From: Tetragenococcus solitarius NBRC 100494
GTDB taxonomy: Bacteria > Bacillota > Bacilli > Lactobacillales > Enterococcaceae
Direction of reading: 5' to 3'
Length of the DNA: 38,765 nucleotides
Assembly (NCBI RefSeq): GCF_001544195.1
Contig: NZ_BCPY01000021.1
Coordinates: 1 to 38,765, forward strand
A program made the translations under genes and the position numbers. This document shows, one piece after another, positions 14,353 to 22,145 of this stretch (position 1 is the first letter of the stretch; each line of letters starts with the position of its first letter). The notes under the pieces are model-generated. The model made no database searches. It worked only from the letters and a program-made list of their open reading frames with translations, and was not told where the DNA came from.

Positions 14353-15711
14353 ATGAGTGCACTTTATGATTCAAAAAGTAAAACACTGGATGATAGAGGA
14401 ATTAAGGAACTATTAAATAGTCGTGCGAAATACCAATCCTGGTTAGATGTAGAAGCAGCTTTAGCACAGGCGCAAGGCGAGTTAGCAGTTATTCCTGAAA
14501 AAGAAGCGAAGAAGATTGCTAAACAAGCTAAGGTAGAAAACTTAGATTTTGTGAAAATGGATGAAATCTATCAAAAAGTAGGCCATGGGTTTGTCCCTTT
14601 TTTAAAGGTTTTTGTATTAGCATGTGGCAAAGAAACTGGGAAATATATCCATTTTGGTGCGACAACACAAAATATTCAACAAACAGCTCAAAATTTGACG
14701 ACTAAAAAAGTACACAAAAGGTTTTTAAGCTTTTTCAAAGACATTCTAACAAACTTAGCGAATTTAGCAGATAAAGAAGCAGAGACTGTCATGCCAGGAA
14801 GAACCCATGGAAAACATGCCATTCCGATTACTTACGGTTATAAAGTAGCGACTTGGATTTCTGAATTATGGATGTCTTTGGAACGGATGCAAGAAGTTGA
14901 GAAAAGAATGTTTACGACTATGATGGGAGGAGCTGTAGGGGCATTTAATTCCACTGGAGAAGTTGGGATACAGGTGCAAAAAAGGGTAGCAGAACTTCTT
15001 GATATGCCAGCAATGGAAATTCCCTCAAGAAATATTAGCTCGCAAAAGATTGAATATATTAATTGTTTAGCTTTATTAGCAAACAACCTTCATAAAATCG
15101 CAGAAGAAGTATTTCAAACTTCTATTGAGGAATTCGCGGAAGTCTCTGAAGGTTTTAGTAAAGGAACGGTTGGAAGTAGTACGATGCCGCACAAGATTAA
15201 CCCTAAATTATCTAAAGGAATTATCGCTAATGCGCAAAAGTTATATAGTTTAACTTCAGCTGGTTATGCTTCATCTGCTCGACCTTTTGAAGCAGATAGT
15301 ACGAGTAATATGCTATTTGATGGTATGATAACGGAAGCATTGGAATTAATGACAGAAATATTGATGCGCGCAGAAGAACTTACCCGTACGTTGACAGTTC
15401 ATAGAAAACGGATGTTAAAAAATGCAAATATTAATCAAGGAATAGACAATAGTGAATATATTATGATGTATTTTGCGAATCGAATTGGCAAAGACCAGGC
15501 GCATGAACTAATTTATGATTTGGCCATTGAAGCAGAAACGTCAGAAAAAAGTTATCGTGATGTTTTGTTAGCCAATCAAACCGTTCGTCAGTCTTTTACA
15601 GAAGAAGAATTGTTAGAAATGCTGAAACCGGAAAATTATGTTGGACTTTCAGCTCAGCTAGCTCACGATATGGCAGAAAAAAGCCAGACGATTATTGCTG
15701 AATTAGAATAA
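14353..15711 (+). CDS. Fumarase/aspartase superfamily lyase, adenylosuccinate lyase-like
   Basis: 452 residues. The superfamily signature is GSSTMPHKINP (274-284). HFGATTQNI (100-108) and PGRTHGKHAIP (148-158, with His152) match the other two conserved regions. These enzymes split a C-N or C-O bond of a succinyl-type group, usually releasing fumarate. Sequence features fit the adenylosuccinate lyase-like branch, but the operon context (8 bases after a PTS EIICB gene, and no purine genes) argues against the housekeeping PurB. It probably acts on the product imported by the PTS, perhaps a sugar carrying an N-linked aspartate, though this is only inference. A terminator follows. Confidence 0.82.
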   Translation: MSALYDSKSKTLDDRGIKELLNSRAKYQSWLDVEAALAQAQGELAVIPEKEAKKIAKQAKVENLDFVKMDEIYQKVGHGFVPFLKVFVLACGKETGKYIHFGATTQNIQQTAQNLTTKKVHKRFLSFFKDILTNLANLADKEAETVMPGRTHGKHAIPITYGYKVATWISELWMSLERMQEVEKRMFTTMMGGAVGAFNSTGEVGIQVQKRVAELLDMPAMEIPSRNISSQKIEYINCLALLANNLHKIAEEVFQTSIEEFAEVSEGFSKGTVGSSTMPHKINPKLSKGIIANAQKLYSLTSAGYASSARPFEADSTSNMLFDGMITEALELMTEILMRAEELTRTLTVHRKRMLKNANINQGIDNSEYIMMYFANRIGKDQAHELIYDLAIEAETSEKSYRDVLLANQTVRQSFTEEELLEMLKPENYVGLSAQLAHDMAEKSQTIIAELE

Positions 15712-15719
15712 TAAAATAA

Positions 15720-15768
15720 GGGCCGTCAGGTAAGAGGAAGATTTCTTTTTACCTTTCGGTCCATTTTT
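15720..15768 (+). terminator. Terminator after the lyase gene
   Basis: Arms 15720-15733 and 15749-15762 pair (12 of 14, with a two-base internal mismatch), then ATTTTT. Confidence 0.8.
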
Positions 15769-15853
15769 CTGTAGATATGTTTTAGCTTTAATCATATTTA
15801 ATTGGGGAAAATGGATTTGTTAGTAAGTATAAATTAATAAATATTTTCTATAA

Positions 15854-15900
15854 ATAAAAAGTACGCGGAACTAGTTTTACTAACTCTTTGTACTTTTTAT
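15854..15900. terminator. Second hairpin, possible bidirectional terminator
   Basis: ATAAAAAGTAC (15854-15864) and GTACTTTTTAT (15890-15900) are exact inverted repeats; the loop holds a smaller AGTT/AACT pair. The right arm itself is T-rich. Confidence 0.5.
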
Positions 15901-16332
15901 GCTTTTTAGACATAATTATCATTTAATATAGGCATTTGCTATCTTAAAAAAACTGATTTATCATGAAAATAAATCGAATACTTTGGTTATTTCATAATTT
16001 CAAACCATGTTTGATTTAAAATTTAGTTGCATAATCAGGCAGATTTAACCATGGAGTCGTTAATTAAAAATAGTTCTTTTTAAGAATTAGGCAAAGAAGC
16101 AAGCGGTCAAAGAAAACAGTTTTTGAAAAGAGTATATTAGAGCGTCTAAACTGGAAAATTGAAAATTATAGTAGTAGAGAAATTTTCCATCCACAAATAT
16201 GTAAGTGACACTTGAAGAAAATAAATAAGTTTATCATCCTAAAGGAGGCGATCTCGTTTTTTGGCAAGAATTCTATAATAAATTTAGAATGATTACAAAA
16301 TTAGTAATTGAAGAATGAAAGGGGAACAAAAC
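15901..16332. other. Non-coding gap before the aldo/keto reductase gene
   Basis: About 430 bases, AT-rich, without an open frame of useful length. TATAAT at 16274-16279 is a possible -10 box for the reductase gene, without a clear -35. AAAGGAGGCGATCTC at about 16241 looks like a ribosome site, but no start codon with a usable frame follows. This may be the worn remains of a lost gene. Confidence 0.4.
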
Positions 16333-17202
16333 ATGAGCATTTTAACAGAACAATATACTTTATCTAATGGAGTGAAAATCCCGAAAATTGGTTTTGGGAC
16401 TTGGTTAGTAGATGACAACAAGGTGGTAGAACCAGTAAAAGATGCCATCAAGGCAGGTTATCGCCATATTGACACAGCCCAAGCTTATGGCAATGAACAT
16501 GGCGTAGGGGAAGGAATTCGTCATTCAGGTGTAGCCCGTAAGGATATTTTTGTGACAACAAAACTAGAAGCTGAGATTAAAACTTATGATGAAGCAGTCA
16601 AAGCCATTGATCAATCACTTGACAGAATGGGCCTTGATTCGATTGACTTGATGATTATCCATAGCCCACAACCTTGGGATGATTTTAAAAATGGTGAACA
16701 TTACTTCGAAGGGAACTTAGCCGCTTGGCGTGCGATGGAAGAAGCTTATAATAACGGCAAGCTTCGCGCGATTGGTGTTTCAAACTTTGAAAAAGAAGAT
16801 TTGGAAAATATTTTAGAAAATGGGACAGTAAAACCTATGGTCAACCAAGTGCTTGCTCATATAAGTAATACACCTTTTGATTTAATTGAATTCTGTCAAA
16901 ATCATGGTATTTTAGTAGAAGCTTACTCTCCGGTTGCCCACGGTGAAATATTAAATAATCAAGCAGTTAAAGATATGGCCGAAAAGTATGAGGTAAGTAC
17001 GGCTCAACTGAGCATTCGTTATTGCTTACAATTGGGAATGCTGCCACTGCCAAAATCCGAAAATCCTGATCATATTCGCAGTAATGCCGATTTGGATTTT
17101 GAAATTTCTGCAGAAGATATGAATCAGTTAAAACGGATCGAGCGGATTAAAGATTATGGAGAAGCCAATGCTTTTCCTGTATTTGAAAAGGCTAAGGAGT
17201 AG
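16333..17202 (+). CDS. Aldo/keto reductase (2,5-diketogluconate reductase-like)
   Basis: 289 residues from the ATG at 16333, with AAAGGGGAA 8 bases upstream; the earlier in-frame ATG at 16315 overlaps that site. The four catalytic residues of the family are visible: Asp47 and Tyr52 in HIDTAQAYGNE, Lys77 in VTTKLEAE and His110 in MIIHSPQP. The NADPH-binding part near the C-terminus has LPLPKSENPDHIRSNADLDF. These soluble TIM-barrel enzymes reduce aldehydes and ketones with NADPH; the natural substrate is rarely known. It is followed closely by a DUF2255 gene, so the two are probably co-transcribed. Confidence 0.9.
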   Translation: MSILTEQYTLSNGVKIPKIGFGTWLVDDNKVVEPVKDAIKAGYRHIDTAQAYGNEHGVGEGIRHSGVARKDIFVTTKLEAEIKTYDEAVKAIDQSLDRMGLDSIDLMIIHSPQPWDDFKNGEHYFEGNLAAWRAMEEAYNNGKLRAIGVSNFEKEDLENILENGTVKPMVNQVLAHISNTPFDLIEFCQNHGILVEAYSPVAHGEILNNQAVKDMAEKYEVSTAQLSIRYCLQLGMLPLPKSENPDHIRSNADLDFEISAEDMNQLKRIERIKDYGEANAFPVFEKAKE

Positions 17203-17231
17203 CTGTTGCTAGCTGAATGGGGGGCTTCTTT

Positions 17232-17606
17232 ATGAGTAGATGGAGACAAGAAGAACTAGAAGCGATTGCTAAGGATGAGAATTTGTATATAGCTATTCCG
17301 AATCCAGATGGGACCATGCACAAACCTACTTGGATTTGGATTGCCCAAGCAGGAGACGACTTATACTGTCGCGGATATGCTGGAACGAATGCGCGTTGGT
17401 ATCAATCAGCCAAAAGAGAAGGTAAAGGACATATTTCTGTAGGCGGTGTAGAAAAAGAGGTGCACTTTGAATTTCCTACCGATGAAACAACTAATGAACA
17501 AGTCGATGAAGGTTATCGGCAAAAATATGAAGGTAGCCCTTATTTAAGACCTATGGTTAGCCATCAAGCACGCCAAGCAACAGTTTGGCTTGTACCAGCA
17601 GAGTAG
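17232..17606 (+). CDS. DUF2255 family protein
   Basis: 124 residues from the ATG at 17232, which has GGGGGG 7 bases upstream; the ATG at 17217 overlaps this site. The sequence (MSRWRQEELEAIAKDENLYI, then WIWIAQAGDDLYCRGYAG, ARWYQSAKREGKGHISVGG) matches my recollection of the DUF2255 family. It has a beta-barrel look like small flavin/F420-binding nitroreductase-like proteins. Its function is unknown. It lies 29 bases after the aldo/keto reductase and may share its promoter, suggesting a role in redox or detoxification chemistry, which is inference only. Confidence 0.75.
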   Translation: MSRWRQEELEAIAKDENLYIAIPNPDGTMHKPTWIWIAQAGDDLYCRGYAGTNARWYQSAKREGKGHISVGGVEKEVHFEFPTDETTNEQVDEGYRQKYEGSPYLRPMVSHQARQATVWLVPAE

Positions 17607-17641
17607 TTGCTGAAAAAAAGAAGTACAAAATCTCGATGAAT

Positions 17642-17690
17642 AAAGAAGCTTCTTACCAGAGTAGGAAAAACTCTGATAAGAAGCTTCTTT
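17642..17690. terminator. Bidirectional terminator between convergent genes
   Basis: Arms 17642-17662 and 17670-17690 pair over 21 bp with one mismatch. A-rich and T-rich outer ends serve both strands. The right arm overlaps the stop codon of the ABC ATPase gene (17689-17691). Confidence 0.9.
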
Positions 17691-18495
17691 AAGTATTTAA
17701 TAATAATTGATCGTCTTTTAACTCATCTCCACTGCTTTGTTGGAAAAGATCCATTAGTTGGTTAATCGTCAAGTTTTTCTTTTTCTCAGCCGGGATATCA
17801 ACAACGATTCTTCCTTGATGCAACATGATCAGTCGTGTACCATACTGCAAAGCATTTTCCATGTCATGAGTAACCATAAATGCGGTTAGCTGTTGATCAA
17901 AAATTAACTTTTCTGTTAAGTCCATGACTGTCTTAGAGGTTTTAGGATCAAGTGCTGCTGTATGTTCGTCTAGTAAGATTAGATCAGGGCGTTGTAGCGT
18001 AGCCATTAAAAGAGTGATTGCTTGTCTTTGCCCTCCTGAAAGCAAACCGACTTCAGTCGTCAATCTTTTTTCTAAGCCTAAATTTAATGTTTTGAGTTGT
18101 TCTTTAAAAAAGGGACGGTTTGAGAACTTTACGGCTAAACCAAACCCGCGATTTTGGCCTCTCTTTAAAGCTAAAGCTAGATTTTCTTCGACCGTTAGAC
18201 GAACGGCGGTCCCTAATTTAGGATCCTGAAAGACACGGCTGATCGATTTTGCTCGTTTAATAATCGACTGCTTCGTAATATCTTTATTGTTCAAACGGAT
18301 TTTACCTATTTTAGTAGGCAAAGCTCCGGCTATGCTGTTTAATAAGGTAGATTTGCCGGCGCCATTTCCTCCGATGATGGTGATAAACTCGCCAGGATTT
18401 ATGGTAAGGTCCACTCCTTTAAGTACATGGTTTTCATTGACCGTGCCTTCTTCAAAAATTTGATGTAGATTTTCAATTTCTAACACCGACTTCAT
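17689..18495 (-). CDS. ABC transporter ATP-binding protein (TrpXYZ-type importer)
   Basis: 268 residues. Walker A is IGGNGAGKST (about 38-47), the ABC signature is LLSGGQRQA, and Walker B with catalytic Glu is LILLDEHTAALD; the H-loop is FMVTHDM. It energises import by the adjacent permease and lipoprotein. Its start codon overlaps the permease stop codon by 4 bases (ATGA), so translation is coupled. The set of ATPase, BPD_transp_2-type permease and PF04392-type lipoprotein matches the TrpXYZ family of aromatic amino acid importers. The Phe/Tyr-rich leader peptide upstream of the operon supports an aromatic substrate. Confidence 0.9.
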   Translation of the reverse strand: MKSVLEIENLHQIFEEGTVNENHVLKGVDLTINPGEFITIIGGNGAGKSTLLNSIAGALPTKIGKIRLNNKDITKQSIIKRAKSISRVFQDPKLGTAVRLTVEENLALALKRGQNRGFGLAVKFSNRPFFKEQLKTLNLGLEKRLTTEVGLLSGGQRQAITLLMATLQRPDLILLDEHTAALDPKTSKTVMDLTEKLIFDQQLTAFMVTHDMENALQYGTRLIMLHQGRIVVDIPAEKKKNLTINQLMDLFQQSSGDELKDDQLLLNT

Positions 18496-19406
18496 TTTGC
18501 GACACCTCGTTTCATCTTTTTCTTTGAACCCAAAGCTCCTCGAACTTGTCCTAATGAAAGACAGAGGACAAGGACAATGGCTGAAGCGATTTTTGCATCG
18601 GCTGGCTCTACATCAAATTCAAATACAATGGCTAAAATGAATCGGTAAATAATAGCCCCTAAAACAACAGTGAACAGCCGAAATAGTAAAGGTTTATTGC
18701 GAAAGATAACCTCAGCAATAATAATAGAAGCAAGACCAATAACGATCGTTCCTACACCAGAATTTAAATCAGCAAAGGAATTATTTTGTGCAACTAAAGC
18801 GCCGGATAAGGAAATACAGCCATTTGAAATCATATACCCGATGATTTTCATATTATCAGTATTTACGCCATTAGCCTCGCTCATTGCGATATTATCTCCA
18901 GTGGAACGGATGGCTAAACCTAATTCTGTCCGGAAGAAAAGAAATAATAATAAAATAACCAAAAGCGAAAACAATCCGCCGACAATGATTGTTGCATTAA
19001 TTTTAGATAGACCTAGGTCTTCCAAAGGGGAAAAAACAGTATCTTCCCCAAGTAAGGCGATGTTAGGCGCTCCCATGACTCTAGAGGTAACTGAATATAA
19101 GCCTGTCATTGTAATAATTCCTGCAAGCAATGCCGGAATTTTTAATTTTGTATGGAGCAAACCTGAAACAAGACCTGCAAGAACGCCTCCTCCAAAGCCA
19201 AGGAAGGTAGCTGTCCAAGGCGAAAAACCACTGGTGATTGCAATGGCGGCAATACCTCCACCTAAGGGAAAGCTGCCTTCAGTTGTTAAATCAGCGATAT
19301 CTAAAATACGATAGGTGAGAAATACACCAATTGCAAGTAATGCCCAAATGACACCTTGGGAGCTTGCCGATTGTAAAATAATTCCTAAGTTATTGATTGT
19401 CATCAT
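18492..19406 (-). CDS. ABC transporter permease (TrpXYZ-type importer)
   Basis: 304 residues, very hydrophobic, with about eight or more membrane segments, such as GVIWALLAIGVFLTYRILD and KIIGYMISNGCISLSGALVAQ. It belongs to the branched-chain amino acid/ribose type permease family (BPD_transp_2). It starts 36 bases after the binding-protein gene with GGGGAA upstream; a second ATG follows directly, so the start may be one codon later. It is the middle gene of a three-gene operon and forms the channel with the ATPase encoded next. Confidence 0.88.
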   Translation of the reverse strand: MMTINNLGIILQSASSQGVIWALLAIGVFLTYRILDIADLTTEGSFPLGGGIAAIAITSGFSPWTATFLGFGGGVLAGLVSGLLHTKLKIPALLAGIITMTGLYSVTSRVMGAPNIALLGEDTVFSPLEDLGLSKINATIIVGGLFSLLVILLLFLFFRTELGLAIRSTGDNIAMSEANGVNTDNMKIIGYMISNGCISLSGALVAQNNSFADLNSGVGTIVIGLASIIIAEVIFRNKPLLFRLFTVVLGAIIYRFILAIVFEFDVEPADAKIASAIVLVLCLSLGQVRGALGSKKKMKRGVAK

Positions 19407-19442
19407 AATTATTCCCCAAATCTAATATTTTTTCAGCTTGAA

Positions 19443-20417
19443 TTATTTTGGCTCTTTGATACTTTCAGGATCAATATCTAACGCTTGAGCCATTTCTTTA
19501 TTCACGTAAAGTTTTAACTCATCTGCTTCTTCAACTGACATGTCACTAGGCTCAGCGTCCCCATCAAGAATCTTAGCTGCCATCGTGCCGGTTTGTTTTC
19601 CTAAAGAGGCGTAGTCAATGCCATAAGTGGCTAAAGCACCACCTTCTACTTGTTCGATGGATCCTGCAACAATCGGGGTTTTGGTTTCTTTTGCAACATC
19701 GCCGATGACCGTTGCTGCACTAGCAAAAGTATTATCAGTTGGAATATAAATACCATCGACATCTTTAGCTAAGCTAGTCGTTACTTGTTGCACATCATTG
19801 GTCGTATTGGCTGTCAAAGTTTTGACTTTTACACCAGCCTCTTCTAGAGCTTCTTGGGCTAAATCTGCTTGGATTTTTGAATTGGATTCTCCTGCATTAT
19901 ACATAATACCGATGGTTTTAGGTTGTTCAATAACGCTTAACAGTAAGTCGGTTTGTTTTTTTATATCTGGTACCATGTCTGTTGTCCCAGTGACATTGCG
20001 GCCCGGTTGTTCGTTTGAATCCACTAATTTTGCTTCGACTAAATCAGTGACTGCAGTGACAACAATTGGAATATCTTGTGTGACATTGGCTAACGATTGA
20101 GCGGCGGGAGTTCCTATACCTAATACTAAGTCGGATTGATCTTTAACTAATTTTTCACTCATACTTTTTAGGTTGTCTTGATTGTTTTGTGCATTTTGGT
20201 AATCGATAGTAAGATTTTCACCTTCTTTGTAACCACCTTCAGCCAAACCTTTTTTAAACCCTTCATAAGCTGTATCTAAAGAGTCGTGTTCAACAACTTG
20301 TAATACCCCCACTTTTTTAGTATTATCTGTCTCTTGGTTATCAGCTCCGCCATTACTGCAAGCTGCTAAAGCTAGAGTACTTAATGCTGTTAGAATCAAT
20401 AATCCACTTTTTTTCAT
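19443..20417 (-). CDS. ABC transporter substrate-binding lipoprotein (TrpX-type, PF04392)
   Basis: 324 residues. The signal peptide ends in a lipobox LALAAC (lipidated Cys20). The mature part resembles the PF04392 binding-protein family: KKVGVLQVVEHDSLDTAYEG, then NYQNAQNNQ-type, VLGIGTPAAQSLANVT and PIVVTAVTDLVEAKLVDS. Members found beside such permeases bind aromatic amino acids (TrpX) or remain uncharacterised. GAGGAGG lies upstream of the ATG. A terminator and an apparent attenuator leader with a Phe/Tyr-rich peptide precede it, which points to phenylalanine or tyrosine. Binding specificity itself cannot be read from the sequence. Confidence 0.88.
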   Translation of the reverse strand: MKKSGLLILTALSTLALAACSNGGADNQETDNTKKVGVLQVVEHDSLDTAYEGFKKGLAEGGYKEGENLTIDYQNAQNNQDNLKSMSEKLVKDQSDLVLGIGTPAAQSLANVTQDIPIVVTAVTDLVEAKLVDSNEQPGRNVTGTTDMVPDIKKQTDLLLSVIEQPKTIGIMYNAGESNSKIQADLAQEALEEAGVKVKTLTANTTNDVQQVTTSLAKDVDGIYIPTDNTFASAATVIGDVAKETKTPIVAGSIEQVEGGALATYGIDYASLGKQTGTMAAKILDGDAEPSDMSVEEADELKLYVNKEMAQALDIDPESIKEPK

Positions 20418-20442
20418 TTCTTTTCCTCCTCAAATTTAATAA

Positions 20443-20478
20443 ATAAAAAAACCATTCAGACAACAAGTCCAAATGGTT
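20443..20478 (-). terminator. Attenuator terminator in front of the ABC importer operon
   Basis: On the minus strand, arms 20467-20478 and 20450-20461 pair over 12 bp (two G-U wobbles) with a TTGTT loop, followed by a run of T (20449-20443). It lies between the promoter at about 20714-20742 and the first structural gene, so it must be read through. Confidence 0.88.
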
Positions 20479-20613
20479 TGATAAATACCTACATTCATTG
20501 TTTTATTTCAGCCATTTTGGAATTGTCCGTATGGCTAAAATCCGTTAAAAATCGCTCTAGCCATAATTAGATATAAAGGTGTGGCACCGCTCATATCCAA
20601 AAAGGCTGGATAT
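20452..20613 (-). promoter_or_regulatory. Mutually exclusive hairpins, attenuator-type leader
   Basis: In transcript order (minus strand): hairpin ATATCC/GGATAT (20613-20593) directly after the leader-peptide stop; a small hairpin GGTG/CACC (20588-20578); segment 1 TATGGCTA (20565-20558); segment 2 TAGCCATA (20537-20530), an exact complement of 1; segment 3 ATGGCTGAAA (20515-20506), which pairs with TTTTAGCCAT around segment 2; and TCCAAAATGG (20521-20512), which can pair with CCATTTGGA in the terminator's first arm (20476-20468) over 9 pairs with one bulge. The alternation 1:2, 2:3, 3:4, 4:5 resembles amino-acid operon attenuators. Confidence 0.6.
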
Positions 20614-20617
20614 AAGC

Positions 20618-20683
20618 TTATCTAAAATAGCTAAAGTAAAAGTTATTCAATTGGGGTTGTAAATGGCATAATGGGTTATTCAT
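20618..20683 (-). CDS. Leader peptide rich in Phe/Tyr, putative attenuator peptide
   Basis: A 21-codon frame with a strong ribosome site (GGAGG at 20692-20696, 8 bases before the ATG). It starts MNNPLCHLQPQL and ends NNFYFSYFR-stop, so five of the last seven residues are Phe or Tyr. It lies about 25 bases after the predicted start point of the ABC importer transcript and is followed by alternative hairpins and a terminator. Ribosome stalling at the aromatic codons when Phe-tRNA or Tyr-tRNA is scarce would free the downstream RNA to fold into the antiterminator. This mechanism is known for other amino-acid operons; its use here is inferred. It was too short for standard gene calling. Confidence 0.65.
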   Translation of the reverse strand: MNNPLCHLQPQLNNFYFSYFR

Positions 20684-20713
20684 AATTAACGCCTCCGTAT
20701 TGAATTGTTTATA

Positions 20714-20742
20714 AGTATATAAAAAGATAAATAGAAAGTCAA
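20714..20742 (-). promoter_or_regulatory. Promoter of the ABC importer operon
   Basis: On the minus strand: TTGACT (complement of 20737-20742), 17-base spacer, TATACT (complement of 20714-20719). Near consensus. The start point should be near 20707, giving a leader of about 290 bases before the lipoprotein gene. Confidence 0.8.
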
Positions 20743-20775
20743 CAAAAAATCGAAATTTTCTGATTTTTATCGTAT

Positions 20776-20807
20776 AAAAAAATTCCCAAAGCCGAAAACT
20801 TTGGGAA
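20776..20807 (-). terminator. Terminator after mvaS
   Basis: Perfect 9-bp stem TTCCCAAAG/CTTTGGGAA (20783-20791 with 20799-20807); read on the minus strand it is followed by a T run (to 20776). Confidence 0.88.
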
Positions 20808-20815
20808 GCTAAGCG

Positions 20816-21967
20816 TTATTCATTATATTGACGGACTGTATTTACGATTTTTGTAATACTATAAGGCGTTTTATCATTGAATTCATTCATAATATTGACA
20901 TCTAAAGTATCAGAAAACATTTTTTCATATTGTTCTATAGACAGTTTTAAGCGTTTGGTAAATTGCTTTTTATGCCAATCTTTTGCTAAATAGTTCTGAT
21001 ATCCTTTTACTAGACGCATGCTAAAAAATTCAGAAACGGAACCTGAACCATAGCTAAATAAACCAATGCGATCATTTGCTTGTAATTTTTCAGAGTTTTC
21101 CAGAAGCGAAATCAACCCTAGGTACAATGAAGCTGTGTACATATTGCCTGTTTTTCTACTATAAATCGTGCTTTCTTCATAACGACTTAGTAGGCGATTT
21201 TTTTCATCTTCGGAAGTGTTCGCTAAAATGGAAGTTAATGCTTTTTTTCCCATTTTTGTGTAAGGAATATGAAAGGCAAGTGCAGCATAATCTGTTAGCG
21301 ATCTATTATTTTTTTGCTCATTTTTTCCCCATACTTTTTGAAAAGATTGGATATAAGTTTCATTAGAGAGGGGGCCGTCCACTAAGGGAAAATCGTAGCC
21401 AACTGGACGCCAGAAATCATAAATGTCTTGGGTTAACATTACATTGTCATTCTCAAAAGATAAAATCTTGGGATTGGTACTGATTAACATTGCAACTGCT
21501 CCAGCTCCTTGAGTAGGCTCACCACCTGATTTAAGGCCATATTTTGCAATATCAGTAGCAATAACTAATACCTTCTTATCAGGATGCAAAGTAATATGGT
21601 CTTTAGCAAATTGCAATCCTGCGGTGGCTCCATAGCAAGCCTCTTTAATTTCAAAAGAGCGAGCAAAGGGTTGAATACCTAAAAGACGGTGTAATACAAC
21701 AGCTGAAGCTTTTGACTCATCAACTCCGGATTCTGTCGCTACAATTACCATATCAATTTGTTCTCGGTCATTTCTGTTTAAAATATGTTGAGCTGCATTG
21801 GCAGCAAATGTGATAATATCTTGTGACTTAGGATTCACTGCCATTTGATCTTGACCAATGCCGATGTGGAATTTAGCAGGATCAACCCCACGAGCATTTG
21901 CAAGTTCGGTCATATCGATATAATAAGACGGAATAAAAAAACTAATTTTATCTATACCAACGTTCAT
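20816..21967 (-). CDS. mvaS: Hydroxymethylglutaryl-CoA synthase
   Basis: 383 residues, matching enterococcal MvaS. Catalytic residues are in place: Glu79 (VATESGVDES), Cys111 in IKEACYGATAG, which forms the acetyl-enzyme, and His234 in LAFHIPYTKMG. It condenses acetyl-CoA with acetoacetyl-CoA to HMG-CoA, the second step of the mevalonate route to isoprenoids (undecaprenyl phosphate, quinones). Gram-positive cocci use this route instead of the MEP pathway. AGGAGA lies upstream of the ATG. It is divergent from mvaE, which makes its substrate and uses its product, so all three first steps are encoded at this locus. Confidence 0.97.
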   Translation of the reverse strand: MNVGIDKISFFIPSYYIDMTELANARGVDPAKFHIGIGQDQMAVNPKSQDIITFAANAAQHILNRNDREQIDMVIVATESGVDESKASAVVLHRLLGIQPFARSFEIKEACYGATAGLQFAKDHITLHPDKKVLVIATDIAKYGLKSGGEPTQGAGAVAMLISTNPKILSFENDNVMLTQDIYDFWRPVGYDFPLVDGPLSNETYIQSFQKVWGKNEQKNNRSLTDYAALAFHIPYTKMGKKALTSILANTSEDEKNRLLSRYEESTIYSRKTGNMYTASLYLGLISLLENSEKLQANDRIGLFSYGSGSVSEFFSMRLVKGYQNYLAKDWHKKQFTKRLKLSIEQYEKMFSDTLDVNIMNEFNDKTPYSITKIVNTVRQYNE

Positions 21968-22018
21968 AATTGTTCTCCTTTAGTTGATTTATATAATAAC
22001 AAAACTACCATACTTTGA

Positions 22019-22046
22019 TTCATTTTAGGAAGATTAATTTTATAAT
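22019..22046 (+). promoter_or_regulatory. Putative mvaE promoter
   Basis: TATAAT at 22041-22046 is a perfect -10 box; TTCATT at 22019-22024, 16 bases upstream, is a weak -35. Confidence 0.5.
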
Positions 22047-22145
22047 TTAAAGATTGTTAAAGATTACATGTTAGAGTATAAGACAGCAAAAGAACCATTT
22101 GTTTTTTCTCCAAAGAATGCTATAGTTCATTTTGGAGGTGACAAC

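Noticed and set aside
16241-16280. Ribosome-site-like AAAGGAGG followed by TTG
   Set aside because: The TTG frame closes after five codons; no gene can be supported.
18670-19314. 214-codon frame on the plus strand opposite the permease gene
   Set aside because: It is antisense to a clear permease gene, has no ribosome site and no family resemblance.
20566-20590. T-box-like string GGTGCCACACC on the minus strand before the ABC importer operon
   Set aside because: It lacks the conserved AGGGTGGNACCGCG core and stem I features; it is better explained as a small hairpin within the attenuator leader.
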